A DNA stretch of 64,000 bases from contig JAFXVY010000058.1 in the NCBI GenBank assembly GCA_017534595.1, positions 62,001 through 126,000 on the forward strand, given 5' to 3'. Below are positions 7,914 through 15,771 of the stretch, in pieces. The stretch is from Ruminococcus sp. (GTDB taxonomy: Bacteria; Bacillota; Clostridia; Oscillospirales; Ruminococcaceae). Numbering within the stretch: position 1 is the first letter of the stretch; each line of letters opens with the position of its first letter. The position numbers and the translations under genes were made by a program. The notes under the pieces are model-generated. The model was not told the DNA's origin, ran no database searches, and saw only the letters and a list, made by a program, of their open reading frames with translations.

Positions 7914-8915
7914 ATGAGCGAAAACCCACCCGCAAGACACTATAAATACAATAACATCGCGTTGCTGCTCGCGGCTATGCTGCTGATCGTGCTCGCCATA
8001 GGCAAATCCTGCCGCTCGGAGAGCAAGGATGACGACAGCTCCAAGCCTGCAGTTACGACTGTCGTCACCGAACCGTCTCAGAAATCGGAGCCGACCATAG
8101 CCGAGTTCAAGGCCGAAGGTCTCGATGAGAATTTTAGGTATCTTGACGTCAGGAATGCCGAGGCGCTTATGAAAGGCGACCTGATGCTGCTCAACTCCGC
8201 GTTCAGATATGAGGGCGTCCCCGCAGATCTTGAGAGCAACTACAAGTATCTGTTCAATGAGGCAGGAGTGCGTATAGCCTCTGCTGCGGCGACCATAAAT
8301 ACCGGCTGCAAGCGTCTGCTCACGGCGTTCAACGAAATGGCTTCCGCTTTCTATAACAAGACCGGCAAGGCTACTCTTATGCTCACCGATATCTATGTCA
8401 AGGACGGAGGAGACGACAAGCCGTGCTATGAGCACGAAAGCGGCCTCGCCTTCGACCTCAGACTGTTCTATGAGTCGGAGGGGACATATCCCGAATTCAC
8501 AGGCACCGGCGATTATGCCTGGATACCTCAGAACTGCTACAAGTACGGGCTTATCCAGCGCTACCCTGCCGGCAAGGAGGACAAGACCGGCGTTGATGCC
8601 AACGCCAGGCATTACCGCTATGTAGGCAAGCCTCACGCCGAGATAATGCGTGAGAAAAATATGTGCCTTGAGGAATATATCGAGGAGCTCAAGAAGTACA
8701 CTATCAAAGAGCCTCTCTCCTTTGAGAGTGAAGACGGGACCCGCTGGGCTATCTACTATTTTGCCCAGAGCACGGACAAGACCACCAATATCCCCATACC
8801 GCTCAACAGCGCGGGCATGGAATATTACTACACCGTTTCCGGAAACGGACGCGACGGATATATCGTTTCTGTGAATATCCCCGCTTCTGCCGGGACTGAC
8901 GATACTATTATATAA
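7914..8915 (+). CDS. D-Ala-D-Ala carboxypeptidase, VanY/LAS family
   Basis: 333 aa from ATG 7914; a GTG at 7902 is possible but has no RBS. The N-terminus is cytoplasmic, with one transmembrane helix at about 15-33 ending near a Cys, then a Ser/Asp/Lys linker and a LAS metallopeptidase domain. Zinc ligands can be read as His and Asp in HESGLAFD, and the last His in RYVGKPHAE. Enzymes of this family trim the terminal D-Ala from peptidoglycan stem peptides on the outer face of the membrane. A C-terminal stretch of about 80 residues follows the last zinc His. The next gene begins 12 bp after the stop with RBS AAGGAGA, so the two are probably one operon. Confidence 0.85.
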   Translation: MSENPPARHYKYNNIALLLAAMLLIVLAIGKSCRSESKDDDSSKPAVTTVVTEPSQKSEPTIAEFKAEGLDENFRYLDVRNAEALMKGDLMLLNSAFRYEGVPADLESNYKYLFNEAGVRIASAAATINTGCKRLLTAFNEMASAFYNKTGKATLMLTDIYVKDGGDDKPCYEHESGLAFDLRLFYESEGTYPEFTGTGDYAWIPQNCYKYGLIQRYPAGKEDKTGVDANARHYRYVGKPHAEIMREKNMCLEEYIEELKKYTIKEPLSFESEDGTRWAIYYFAQSTDKTTNIPIPLNSAGMEYYYTVSGNGRDGYIVSVNIPASAGTDDTII

Positions 8916-8927
8916 GGAGAGATTCGG

Positions 8928-9764
8928 ATGCCTTTTGAGACAGTAAAACTGGATGTGAACTATAAAGCAGCAGGGCTTGACAGTGAAGGCTGTGCTGCGA
9001 CTCTTGATTGCTACACCAATCTGCAGACCGAAGAAATGGGTAAGCGAAGAAGGCGTGCCATGCTCATAATCCCCGGCGGCGGGTATGACTGGTGCTCGGA
9101 AAGAGAGGCGGAGCCGATAGCTTTTAAATTCCTCGGCTTCAACTTCAACTGCTTTGTGCTGAGATATTCCTGCGTGAAAAAGCGCTTTCCTACCGCAGCT
9201 CTCGAGGCTGCCGCAGCAGTCAAGTACATCAGAGACAACGCCGAGCGCTTTGATATCGACCCTGACAAGGTCATTGTAGCCGGCTTTTCTGCCGGAGGTC
9301 ATCTTGCAGGCTCGATAGCTAATTTCTGGAACAGTGAGCTGCTTTACAAGCCTCTCGGCTGCTCTGCCGAGGATATTAAGCCCAACGGCTCGATACTTTG
9401 CTACCCCGTGCTCAGCTCGGACAGGAGATACACCCATGAGGGGACGATCCTTAACGTGCTCGGCGGCGAGGATAACGACGACGAGCTCAGAGCCATGATG
9501 TCCCTCGAGACGAGAGTCGGGGCACATACACCGCCGACCTTTCTCTGGCACTGTGCCGACGACGGCTGTGTACCTGTTGAGAATTCGCTTTTCTATATGG
9601 AGGCGCTGTCGAGAAACCATATCCCCTTTGAATGTCATATCTATCCCAGCGGAGGGCACGGTATCTCCACCTGTGACGAGACCGCATCGACCTGGGAGGG
9701 GCATATCCAGCCGGTGGCAGCGGGCTGGATGCAGCTTGCGATAGACTGGGCGTTGAGGCTGTAA
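8928..9764 (+). CDS. Alpha/beta hydrolase, acetyl-esterase-like
   Basis: 278 aa. It has an alpha/beta-hydrolase fold of the esterase/lipase group close to bacterial acetyl-xylan and BD-FAE type esterases. The oxyanion-hole segment is IIPGGGYDWCS, the nucleophile elbow GFSAGGH, the probable acid is in CADDGCVP, and the His is in GGHGIS. There is no signal peptide, so it is probably cytosolic and could deacetylate imported oligosaccharides. It follows the VanY-like gene by 12 bp and is closed by a terminator at 9778-9816. Substrate cannot be read from the sequence. Confidence 0.85.
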   Translation: MPFETVKLDVNYKAAGLDSEGCAATLDCYTNLQTEEMGKRRRRAMLIIPGGGYDWCSEREAEPIAFKFLGFNFNCFVLRYSCVKKRFPTAALEAAAAVKYIRDNAERFDIDPDKVIVAGFSAGGHLAGSIANFWNSELLYKPLGCSAEDIKPNGSILCYPVLSSDRRYTHEGTILNVLGGEDNDDELRAMMSLETRVGAHTPPTFLWHCADDGCVPVENSLFYMEALSRNHIPFECHIYPSGGHGISTCDETASTWEGHIQPVAAGWMQLAIDWALRL

Positions 9765-9777
9765 TAACATATTTGAG

Positions 9778-9816
9778 TAGACATTTCCGGTGATTTACCG
9801 GGGATGTCTATTTTTC
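9778..9816 (+). terminator. Rho-independent terminator after the esterase
   Basis: Hairpin arms TAGACAT/ATGTCTA plus CCGGT/ACCGG are followed by TTTTTC. The rest of the 9765-10069 gap holds an A/T-rich stretch and the gdhA promoter. Confidence 0.85.
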
Positions 9817-9965
9817 TTTGTGCAGAGCGCAGCAAATACGCAGAATGATTTGTGTAAATTAACCATTACAAAAACGCTGTTTGCAACTATATGGTATCAA
9901 AAATGCCAAATATGAAAAACAAATATACTTTTTTCAGAATTTTTTGAATTTTTTTCATTTAGGAC

Positions 9966-9994
9966 TTGCAAAATTGCGAATAGTATGTTATAAT
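9966..9994 (+). promoter_or_regulatory. Strong sigma-A promoter of gdhA
   Basis: -35 TTGCAA (9966-9971), 17-bp spacer ending TGT, -10 TATAAT (9989-9994). An A/T-rich run upstream (9915-9960) could act as an UP element. Confidence 0.85.
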
Positions 9995-10069
9995 AAAAAA
10001 GTCGTGATAGAGCGGACAGTGTTTTATCGCGTCCCCATCAAAATTTTATCAAAAAAGGAGTTTTTCACA

Positions 10070-11422
10070 ATGGCACTTAAGAATGAGTATCTCAAGAGCG
10101 TGCTTGCACAGGTCGAGAAGCGCAATCCCGGCGAGCCCGAGTTCCTCCAGACCGTAAACGAGGTCTTCCAGAGCATCGAGCCCGTTATCGAGAAAAGACC
10201 CGATCTCGTAGAGGCAGGCGTTGTAGACAGGATGGTAGAGCCCGAGAGGCAGATCATCTTCCGTGTTCCCTGGGTTGACGACAACGGCAAGCTCCAGGTT
10301 AACCGCGGCTTCAGAGTTCAGTTCAACTCCGCTATCGGACCCTACAAGGGCGGTCTGAGATTTGCTCCTAACGTATATATCGGCATCATCAAGTTCCTCG
10401 GCTTCGAGCAGACCTTCAAGAACAGCCTTACCTCCCTCCCCATGGGCGGCGGCAAGGGCGGTTCGGACTTCGATCCTCAGGGCAAGTCCGACGCAGAGGT
10501 TATGCGTTTCTGCCAGAGCTTCATGACCGAGCTCTACAGACACATCGGCCCCGACACTGACGTTCCTGCCGGTGATATCGGCGTAGGCGGCAGAGAGATC
10601 GGCTTCCTCTTCGGCCAGTACAAGAGACTCAAGAACGAGTTCACAGGCGTTCTGACCGGTAAGGGCGTTCCTTACGGCGGCTCGCTGATCCGTCCCGAGG
10701 CTACCGGTTACGGCGCTGTTTACTACACCGTTAATATGCTCGACTACTTCAAGGATACCATCAAGGGCAAGACCTTCGCTATCTCCGGCTTCGGCAACGT
10801 TGCTTGGGGTACCGTTAAGAAGGTTAACGAGCTCGGCGGTAAGGTAGTTACCATTTCCGGTCCCGACGGCTACGTTTACGATCCCGACGGCATCAGCACC
10901 GACGAGAAGGTTGATTACCTCCTCGAGATGAGAGCTTCCTGCCGCAACCGCGCTCAGGACTATGCTGACAAGTTCGGCGTACAGTTCTTCAAGGGCGAGA
11001 AGCCCTGGGGCGTAAAGGCTGACATCATCATGCCTTGCGCTACTCAGAACGAGGTTAACCTTGACGAGGCTAAGAAGATCGTTGCTAACGGTGTTAAGTA
11101 CTATGTTGAGGTCTCCAATATGCCTACCACCAATGAGGCTATCGACTACCTCAAGGAGAACGGCGTGATCGTTGCTCCTTCCAAGGCTGTTAACGCCGGC
11201 GGCGTTGCTGTTTCGGGTCTCGAGATGAGCCAGAACAGCGAGCGTCTGAGCTGGACTGCTGAGGAAGTTGACGCTAAGCTCAAGAACATCATGGCTAACA
11301 TCTTCAAGGCTTCCATCGAGGCTGCCAATGCTTACGGTCTCGGCGACGATCTCGTTGCCGGTGCCAACATCGCAGGCTTCCTGAAGGTTGCTGAGGCTAT
11401 GAAGGCTCAGGGCTGTGTCTGA
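10070..11422 (+). CDS. gdhA: Glutamate dehydrogenase, class I hexameric (probably NADP-specific)
   Basis: 450 aa from ATG 10070, which has AAAAAAGGAG 10 nt upstream; the longer open frame runs through the promoter. The enzyme interconverts 2-oxoglutarate plus ammonia and glutamate, and is the main ammonia-assimilation route in rumen-type Firmicutes. Visible motifs are PMGGGKGGSDFDP with the catalytic Lys, PAGDIGVGGREIGFLFGQYK, and the Rossmann loop SGFGNVAWG. NADP preference is inferred from similarity to the E. coli-type enzyme. Codon use is strikingly uniform (AAG, GGC, CTC), as expected for a very highly expressed gene. It is monocistronic. Confidence 0.95.
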   Translation: MALKNEYLKSVLAQVEKRNPGEPEFLQTVNEVFQSIEPVIEKRPDLVEAGVVDRMVEPERQIIFRVPWVDDNGKLQVNRGFRVQFNSAIGPYKGGLRFAPNVYIGIIKFLGFEQTFKNSLTSLPMGGGKGGSDFDPQGKSDAEVMRFCQSFMTELYRHIGPDTDVPAGDIGVGGREIGFLFGQYKRLKNEFTGVLTGKGVPYGGSLIRPEATGYGAVYYTVNMLDYFKDTIKGKTFAISGFGNVAWGTVKKVNELGGKVVTISGPDGYVYDPDGISTDEKVDYLLEMRASCRNRAQDYADKFGVQFFKGEKPWGVKADIIMPCATQNEVNLDEAKKIVANGVKYYVEVSNMPTTNEAIDYLKENGVIVAPSKAVNAGGVAVSGLEMSQNSERLSWTAEEVDAKLKNIMANIFKASIEAANAYGLGDDLVAGANIAGFLKVAEAMKAQGCV

Positions 11423-11458
11423 TCACATAAAAGGTCAATAACACAATCTCATACAAAT

Positions 11459-11499
11459 AACAGATGCGGCTTCCCGTCTTTCGGGGAGCTGCATTTGTT
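11459..11499. terminator. Bidirectional terminator (gdhA / MecA-like)
   Basis: A stem of about 18 bp with a small loop around 11478-11482 runs into the stop codon of the minus-strand gene. Confidence 0.75.
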
Positions 11500-11971
11500 A
11501 TATCAGGCTGTAAGGTTCCCTGCTGAGCAGCGTGCCGTGCTCGGCAAGCCGTGCTGCAAGTATCGCCATGGACTCGCTTTTCGGGTAAGACTCGGAACTG
11601 GCGATAAGCACATAGCTCCCGCTGAGCTTTCTCAGCTCGCAGAAAGGCTCCTCGCCGTCTGAGATCAGCTCGTGGAGACTGAACTCAAATTCAGAGGGTT
11701 CTGTAAAGAATACTACCTTAACGCGCTGAGACGGCTTTCTCTCGGTGATGAACAACGTCATGCCTCCTTCTGTTTCGGAGACCTCAATATCTATCAGCCT
11801 GACCGATTCGGGGAAATAACCTCGATCACGAAGAAGCGACAGTACAGCCGGAATAAATCGATCGGTTGCATCGTCGCCTTTGCCGAAGGTATCAAAGCTC
11901 AGACCGGCAGCTTCCATTTCATCAGCTGTAAGCTCGAGCCTTGTACCGCCCGCGCAGGAATACATCTCCAT
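11498..11971 (-). CDS. MecA-like adaptor protein (tentative)
   Basis: 157 aa, acidic. The N-terminal segment LTADEMEAAGLSFDTF, followed by a helix and DIEVSETEGGMTLFIT, resembles the substrate-binding half of MecA/YpbH. Those adaptors deliver proteins such as ComK to the ClpCP protease. The C-terminal half (EPSEFEFSLHELI...) could match the Clp-binding half, but the whole protein is shorter than Bacillus MecA (about 218 aa). The assignment rests on pattern, not on a diagnostic motif; it could be another small regulatory protein. A clear promoter was not found in the 125 bp shared with the divergent smpB. Confidence 0.5.
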   Translation of the reverse strand: MEMYSCAGGTRLELTADEMEAAGLSFDTFGKGDDATDRFIPAVLSLLRDRGYFPESVRLIDIEVSETEGGMTLFITERKPSQRVKVVFFTEPSEFEFSLHELISDGEEPFCELRKLSGSYVLIASSESYPKSESMAILAARLAEHGTLLSREPYSLI

Positions 11972-12040
11972 ACTATCCCCTCCCGTTTATTATATTCCCC
12001 CGATAAGTCTGTTGACAATGTAAATAAATTGTAAACGCAC

Positions 12041-12069
12041 TTGACAAAGCTCACTTGATATGGTATTAT
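12041..12069 (+). promoter_or_regulatory. Sigma-A promoter of smpB
   Basis: -35 TTGACA (12041-12046), 17-bp spacer ending in TGG, -10 TATTAT (12064-12069). Confidence 0.8.
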
Positions 12070-12097
12070 AAAATTCTACCTGAAAGGAGGCTTCGGG

Positions 12098-12568
12098 ATG
12101 TCGATAAATAAAAGCGGTACTAAGCAGATCGCTGATAACCGTAAAGCGAGGCACGATTATTTCGTGCTCGAGCAGATAGAATGCGGTATCGAGCTTGTCG
12201 GCACCGAGGTAAAATCCATACGAAACGGCGGAGTTAATCTCAAGGACAGCTGGTGCTCGATAGATAACGGCGAGATGTGGGTAAAGGGTATGCATATCGC
12301 GCCTTACGAGCAGGGAAATATATTCAACCGCGACCCTATGCGGGTCAGAAAGCTGCTGCTGCACAAAAAAGAGATCAACCGGCTTTTCGGAAAGATAAAA
12401 CAGGAGGGTCTGACGCTTATCCCGCTGTCACTTTATTTCAAGGGCAGCAGAGTAAAAATGGCTCTCGGACTCTGTAAAGGTAAAAAGCTCTACGATAAGC
12501 GCGACGATATGGCTCAGAGATCTGCACAGCGCGATATCGAAAGAGCGATGAAGGACAGGTCTAAGTGA
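12098..12568 (+). CDS. smpB: SsrA-binding protein SmpB
   Basis: 156 aa, the typical SmpB length. It binds tmRNA and carries it to stalled ribosomes for trans-translation. Family hallmarks are the [27 protein letters not shown] beta-barrel segment, [24 protein letters not shown], and a basic C-terminal tail ([12 protein letters not shown]) that mimics the missing codon in the A site. The start ATG at 12098 follows GAAAGGAGG. The gene lies about 270 bp upstream of ssrA on the same strand, the usual pairing, but a 92-bp tandem repeat separates them here. Confidence 0.95.
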   Translation: MSINKSGTKQIADNRKARHDYFVLEQIECGIELVGTEVKSIRNGGVNLKDSWCSIDNGEMWVKGMHIAPYEQGNIFNRDPMRVRKLLLHKKEINRLFGKIKQEGLTLIPLSLYFKGSRVKMALGLCKGKKLYDKRDDMAQRSAQRDIERAMKDRSK

Positions 12569-12576
12569 GTCCGTCA

Positions 12577-12782
12577 ACAGACGCGGCAAGCCTACGCATT
12601 CGGTGCAAACTGCACCACACACTATCCCTCGGCAATGCGTGTGTTGATGTTCTTTCCAAAACAATGTAACAGACGCGGCAAACCAACGCATTCGGTGCAA
12701 ACTGCACCACACACTATCCCTCGGTAATGCGTGTGTTGATGTTCTTTCCAAAACAATGTAACAGACGCGGCACAAACGCATA
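12577..12782 (+). repeat. 92-bp tandem repeat, two full copies and a partial third
   Basis: Copies start at 12577, 12669 and 12761 with AACAGACGCGGCA and an exact 92-bp period; the first two differ at only a few bases. Each full copy can fold: an outer ACGCATT/AATGCGT stem encloses a GGTGCAAACTGCACC hairpin, and a CACACA/TGTGTG pairing is the alternative. The repeat fills the gap between smpB and ssrA, and no reading frame in it looks coding. Confidence 0.9.
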
Positions 12783-12834
12783 GCTCAAACCCAACGTGAG
12801 CGACGTTAAGGAGCGATAGCGTGAACTAAATAGA

Positions 12835-13197
12835 GGGGATGTAAAGGTTTCGACGGGGATCTTGAAGGTTGATAAGCGAGCAGAGAAGCGAAAATCTCTT
12901 TAAAAGGCGCACTTTTTAAAATTAGACGACGAATCTGATTTTGCTCTGGCTGCTGCCTAAGCGCAGCGCCCGTCTTGCCTGAGAGTACCACGGCTCGGGT
13001 AAAGGCGTCGACTTAGTGGTGAACGTTCCTTTGCAACGGCTGTAGCATCGGGATGTATCACAGCCTACCGAACGGAGCCGCGTGCCTGCTTGCAGCTCCG
13101 CAAGGGAAACGGCGCAAGCCAAAATAACAGGCTACGCTCGTAGAAGTTCATCGGGATGGGTTTTCGGACACGGGTTCAATTCCCGTCATCTCCACCA
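12835..13197 (+). ncRNA. ssrA: tmRNA (SsrA)
   Basis: The 5' end GGGGATGTAAAGGTTTCGAC and the 3' end, a T-arm GGGTTCAATTCCC followed by CATCTCCACCA, form the tRNA-like half; CCA is encoded. By alignment to the usual TTAG-N2-resume layout, the tag reading frame starts near 12928 (GAC). It reads D-E-S-D-F-A-L-A-A-A and stops at TAA (12958-12960). The non-templated Ala from the charged tmRNA precedes it. Most tags end in ALAA, so the extra Ala is notable. Several pseudoknot arms are visible between 12960 and 13140. A terminator hairpin follows at 13207. Confidence 0.96.
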
Positions 13198-13206
13198 GAA
13201 AAGAAG

Positions 13207-13240
13207 CCTCTTTTGTCTGCCGCGGCAAAAGAGGTTTTCT
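13207..13240 (+). terminator. Terminator of ssrA
   Basis: Arms CCTCTTTTG and CAAAAGAGG are followed by TTTTCTT. Confidence 0.85.
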
Positions 13241-13271
13241 TATTGTATTCTGTATATCGGAGATGACAGCG

Positions 13272-13712
13272 ATGATATATAAAGTTGATAAAGATACTGA
13301 GCTTGCAGATAAGCTCCTGAAATATGTGGAAAACTGTTCCTGGGATGAGGCTAAGGATCATATCGCCGAAATGATACGGTCCTGGGTCTTTACGGACTGG
13401 GAAACGATGTTTGCTGCTGTCGCAAACGGCAGGATAGTCGGAATGGCCTCGGTGATGAAGACGGACTATTATCCCCTGCCGGATATCTTTCCTTGGGTAT
13501 CCTGCATTTTTGTCTCGGAGGAATACCGGGGACGCAGGCTCAGCGGAGAGCTGATCGGATATGCGAACCGGTATCTGAAAGAAAAGGGGTTTGACAGGAG
13601 CTATATTCCCTCTGAGTTCCGGGGACTGTATGAACAGTACGGCTATACATATTTGAAGGATATAGTCAACTACGGCGGCGGGACAGATCATTTGTTCGTT
13701 AAGGAGTTTTAA
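13272..13712 (+). CDS. GNAT family N-acetyltransferase
   Basis: 146 aa from ATG 13272; the ATG at 13263 directly abuts the GGAG site, whereas 13272 lies 9 nt from it. The acetyl-CoA-binding region is CIFVSEEYRGRRLSGELIGYANRYLKEKGF, with the R/Q-x-x-G-x-G/A loop represented by EYRGRRLSG. The C-terminal FRGLYEQYGYTYLKD helix-strand is typical of GNAT enzymes that acetylate small amines or protein N-termini. The acceptor is unknown. It has no obvious promoter of its own and starts 30 bp after the ssrA terminator. Confidence 0.85.
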   Translation: MIYKVDKDTELADKLLKYVENCSWDEAKDHIAEMIRSWVFTDWETMFAAVANGRIVGMASVMKTDYYPLPDIFPWVSCIFVSEEYRGRRLSGELIGYANRYLKEKGFDRSYIPSEFRGLYEQYGYTYLKDIVNYGGGTDHLFVKEF

Positions 13713-13730
13713 GAAATAATGTTTGTGAAC

Positions 13731-13773
13731 AGCACCGTCTCTTGCTTAAAGCGCAGGAGGCGGTGCTTTATAT
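13731..13773 (+). terminator. Terminator after the GNAT gene
   Basis: An 11-bp stem pairs AGCACCGTCTC with GAGGCGGTGCT and is followed by TTATATT. Confidence 0.75.
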
Positions 13774-13795
13774 TCCCTGTTGACCGTCCCTGTAC

Positions 13796-13824
13796 TTGAT
13801 TTATGTTAAGGCTTGTGGTATAAT
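13796..13824 (+). promoter_or_regulatory. Upstream sigma-A promoter of the MerR operon
   Basis: -35 TTGATT (13796-13801), 17 bp ending TGG, -10 TATAAT (13819-13824). The leader from here to the start would be about 110 nt and would run through the MerR operator. Confidence 0.7.
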
Positions 13825-13874
13825 GGATCAGAACAGTTCAAATGTGAACAAATTGTAAAATTCAATATGTCCCC

Positions 13875-13917
13875 CTGCGTAGGGTATTGCTCGTTACGCA
13901 GCGTAATGTAGTAAAAT
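13875..13917 (+). promoter_or_regulatory. MerR-type promoter with palindromic operator
   Basis: A second promoter has -35 TTGCTC (13887-13892) and -10 TAAAAT (13912-13917) with a 19-bp spacer, the over-long spacing that MerR activators correct by DNA distortion. Inside the spacer lies a perfect palindrome, TTACGC-A-GCGTAA (13894-13906). A further half-site, CTGCGTA (13875-13881), pairs with TACGCAG. This is what an autoregulated MerR-family operator should look like. Confidence 0.75.
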
Positions 13918-13941
13918 GGGGGCATAGGAGGTGAAAATGCT

Positions 13942-14679
13942 ATGTCCGAATACACGACCGGTGAGCTCGCCAAGCTCTGCGGAGTGACAGTGAGAACAGT
14001 ACAGTATTACGATACCCGCGGGATACTCTCCCCTGCTTCACTCAGCGAGGGCGGCAGAAGAGTCTACTCCGAAGAGGAGCTCGAGAAGCTGAAAATGATC
14101 TGCTGGCTGAGAGACCTCGGCCTCTCTATAAATGATATCGGCAGAGTGCTTTCGGATGAGGAGCCTGAGAAGGTCATCACCCTGCTGCTCGAGGAGCAGG
14201 AAAAGAACCTTCGTTCGGAGATCGAGGAGGCTAAAGATAAACTCGATCAGACAGTAAAGCTCCGTTCCGCACTCGGCAAGGCCGGCGACGTCTCGCCAAA
14301 AACCTTCGGGGACATAGCGCTCAAAATGAGAACGAACAAAGAATTGAGACAAGTAAGAAAGAACATGATCCTGGCTTGCATCCTGCTTGGGATAATTGAG
14401 TATACCACACTTCTGCTGTGGATATTCAAGGGCATCTGGCTCCCCTTCGTTATAGGGTATATCCTGCTGGTGATCCCGGCAGCGGTCATTCTGTCGAAAT
14501 ACTATTTCAGGAATGTATCCTATATCTGCCCGGAGTGCCGCAATACCTTTAATATCAGCAGTGCCAAAGGATTCTTTTCATCGCATACTCCCCGAACCCG
14601 CAAGCTCACCTGCCCCTGCTGCGGCAAGAAGAGCTGGTGCATAGAGACTTCAAGGAAGGAGGAAACAAACAATGGATGA
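13942..14679 (+). CDS. MerR family regulator with membrane helices and C-terminal zinc ribbon
   Basis: 245 aa. Residues 1-70 are a MerR winged helix (TTGELAKLCGVTVRTVQYYDTRGILSP, then a GGRRVYSEEELEKL segment). A coiled-coil dimer helix (about 85-115) follows, then two transmembrane helices (about 142-162 and 166-187). The tail has two CXXC pairs (CPEC near 203 and CPCC near 232) that look like a zinc ribbon. Most MerR proteins are soluble, so DNA binding here would occur from the membrane. The gene leads an operon with a PLDc_N protein, an ABC ATPase and a permease, and its start follows GGAGGTG. The operator at 13875-13917 suggests autoregulation. Confidence 0.9.
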   Translation: MSEYTTGELAKLCGVTVRTVQYYDTRGILSPASLSEGGRRVYSEEELEKLKMICWLRDLGLSINDIGRVLSDEEPEKVITLLLEEQEKNLRSEIEEAKDKLDQTVKLRSALGKAGDVSPKTFGDIALKMRTNKELRQVRKNMILACILLGIIEYTTLLLWIFKGIWLPFVIGYILLVIPAAVILSKYYFRNVSYICPECRNTFNISSAKGFFSSHTPRTRKLTCPCCGKKSWCIETSRKEETNNG

Positions 14680-14875
14680 GATCAAGGAGTATCTTCCCAT
14701 TATAATACCGCTGGTGATCCTCGAATTTGCTCTGCTCGGATATGTGCTTCACCATATCTTTACACACGATAAATACAAGAGAGGTACAAGACCCCTTTGG
14801 GTGGTGATCTGCCTCGCAGGAATGGGCTTTGTCGGGCCGATAGCGTATCTGCTGGCCGGCAAGGAGGATAACTGA
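14672..14875 (+). CDS. Small PLDc_N-type (YxlE-like) membrane protein
   Basis: 67 aa, two transmembrane helices (about 8-30 and 43-62) with the W-V-x-x-C-L-A-G-M-G-F-x-G-P-I-A-Y-L-L pattern of the PLDc_N domain. Bacillus subtilis YxlE is a protein of this type encoded beside the ABC genes yxlF and yxlG, as here. In Bacillus, YxlE belongs to a set that modulates sigma-Y activity; here no sigma gene is adjacent and the regulator is MerR-like. It overlaps the end of the MerR gene by 8 bp and ends 2 bp before the ATPase start. Confidence 0.75.
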   Translation: MDEIKEYLPIIIPLVILEFALLGYVLHHIFTHDKYKRGTRPLWVVICLAGMGFVGPIAYLLAGKEDN

Positions 14876-14877
14876 CA

Positions 14878-15771
14878 ATGAATATCCTTGAGATATCGGA
14901 ACTCAGAAAAAGCTTCGGGGACAAGACGGTGCTCGACGGGCTCACGCTCAATGTCCCCGAGCACAGCATTTACGGCTTCATAGGCCGCAGCGGTGCGGGC
15001 AAGACCACGACTATGAAGATAGTTCTCGGTCTGCTCCGCTCCGACAGCGGCGAGGTCAGGGTCGCAGAAGAAAAAGTCAGCTTCGGCGAGACCGCGACCA
15101 ACAGGTTCATCGGTTATCTGCCCGATGTGCCGGAGTTTTACGGGTTCATGACCGCCGCAGAGTATCTTCGCTTCTGCGGCGAGATAACCGGTATGCAAGG
15201 TGATGATATTAAAACAAGATCTGCCGAGCTGCTTGAGGCTGTCGGCCTGAAGAACGAAAAACACCGCATCAAGGGCTATTCCCGGGGTATGAAGCAGCGC
15301 CTCGGTATCGCACAGGCTCTGCTCGGCAGACCCAAGCTGCTGATCTGCGACGAGCCGACCTCGGCTCTCGACCCTGTCGGCAGGAAGGAGATACTTGATA
15401 TCCTGCAAAATGCCCGGGAACAGACTACTGTGCTGTTCTCGACGCATATTCTCTCTGATATCGACAAGATCTGTACCGATGCCGCCATACTTGAGGGTGG
15501 AAAGATCTGCCTGAGCGGCGGGATCTCTGACCTGCGAAGCAAAATGAGCAGCGAGGGCTACGAGCTTGAACTCTCCCGGCCGGAAGAAGCTGCGATCATA
15601 GCCGAGGCCTTCGGCTGCGAGACAGAGGGCTGCCGCATCGTGTTCAGCGAGAAGCAGCACAGCATCGGCGATCTTATGCGATCTCTTGCAGACCGGAGTA
15701 TTCGTCCCGTCCACCTGACCAGACTTGAGCGCACACTTGATGAGCTTTTTGCGGAGGTGATCGGTAAATGA
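14878..15771 (+). CDS. ABC transporter ATP-binding protein (YxlF-like)
   Basis: 297 aa. Walker A is GRSGAGKTT near 38-46, the signature YSRGMKQRLG, Walker B LLICDEPTSALDP, and the H-loop FSTHIL. A C-terminal extension of about 80 residues is typical of the DrrA/CcmA subfamily that works with separate membrane subunits in drug or peptide export and immunity. It is the third gene of the MerR operon, and its stop overlaps the permease start (ATGA at 15768). Confidence 0.9.
   Translation: MNILEISELRKSFGDKTVLDGLTLNVPEHSIYGFIGRSGAGKTTTMKIVLGLLRSDSGEVRVAEEKVSFGETATNRFIGYLPDVPEFYGFMTAAEYLRFCGEITGMQGDDIKTRSAELLEAVGLKNEKHRIKGYSRGMKQRLGIAQALLGRPKLLICDEPTSALDPVGRKEILDILQNAREQTTVLFSTHILSDIDKICTDAAILEGGKICLSGGISDLRSKMSSEGYELELSRPEEAAIIAEAFGCETEGCRIVFSEKQHSIGDLMRSLADRSIRPVHLTRLERTLDELFAEVIGK

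Noticed and set aside
7878-9770. 630-aa open frame opposite the VanY-like and esterase genes
   Set aside because: Both plus-strand genes have clear domains, RBS and promoter. The antisense frame is open because of codon bias and has no recognisable domain.
12577-12782. CRISPR-like array
   Set aside because: The unit is a 92-bp direct tandem repeat without spacers and without cas genes.
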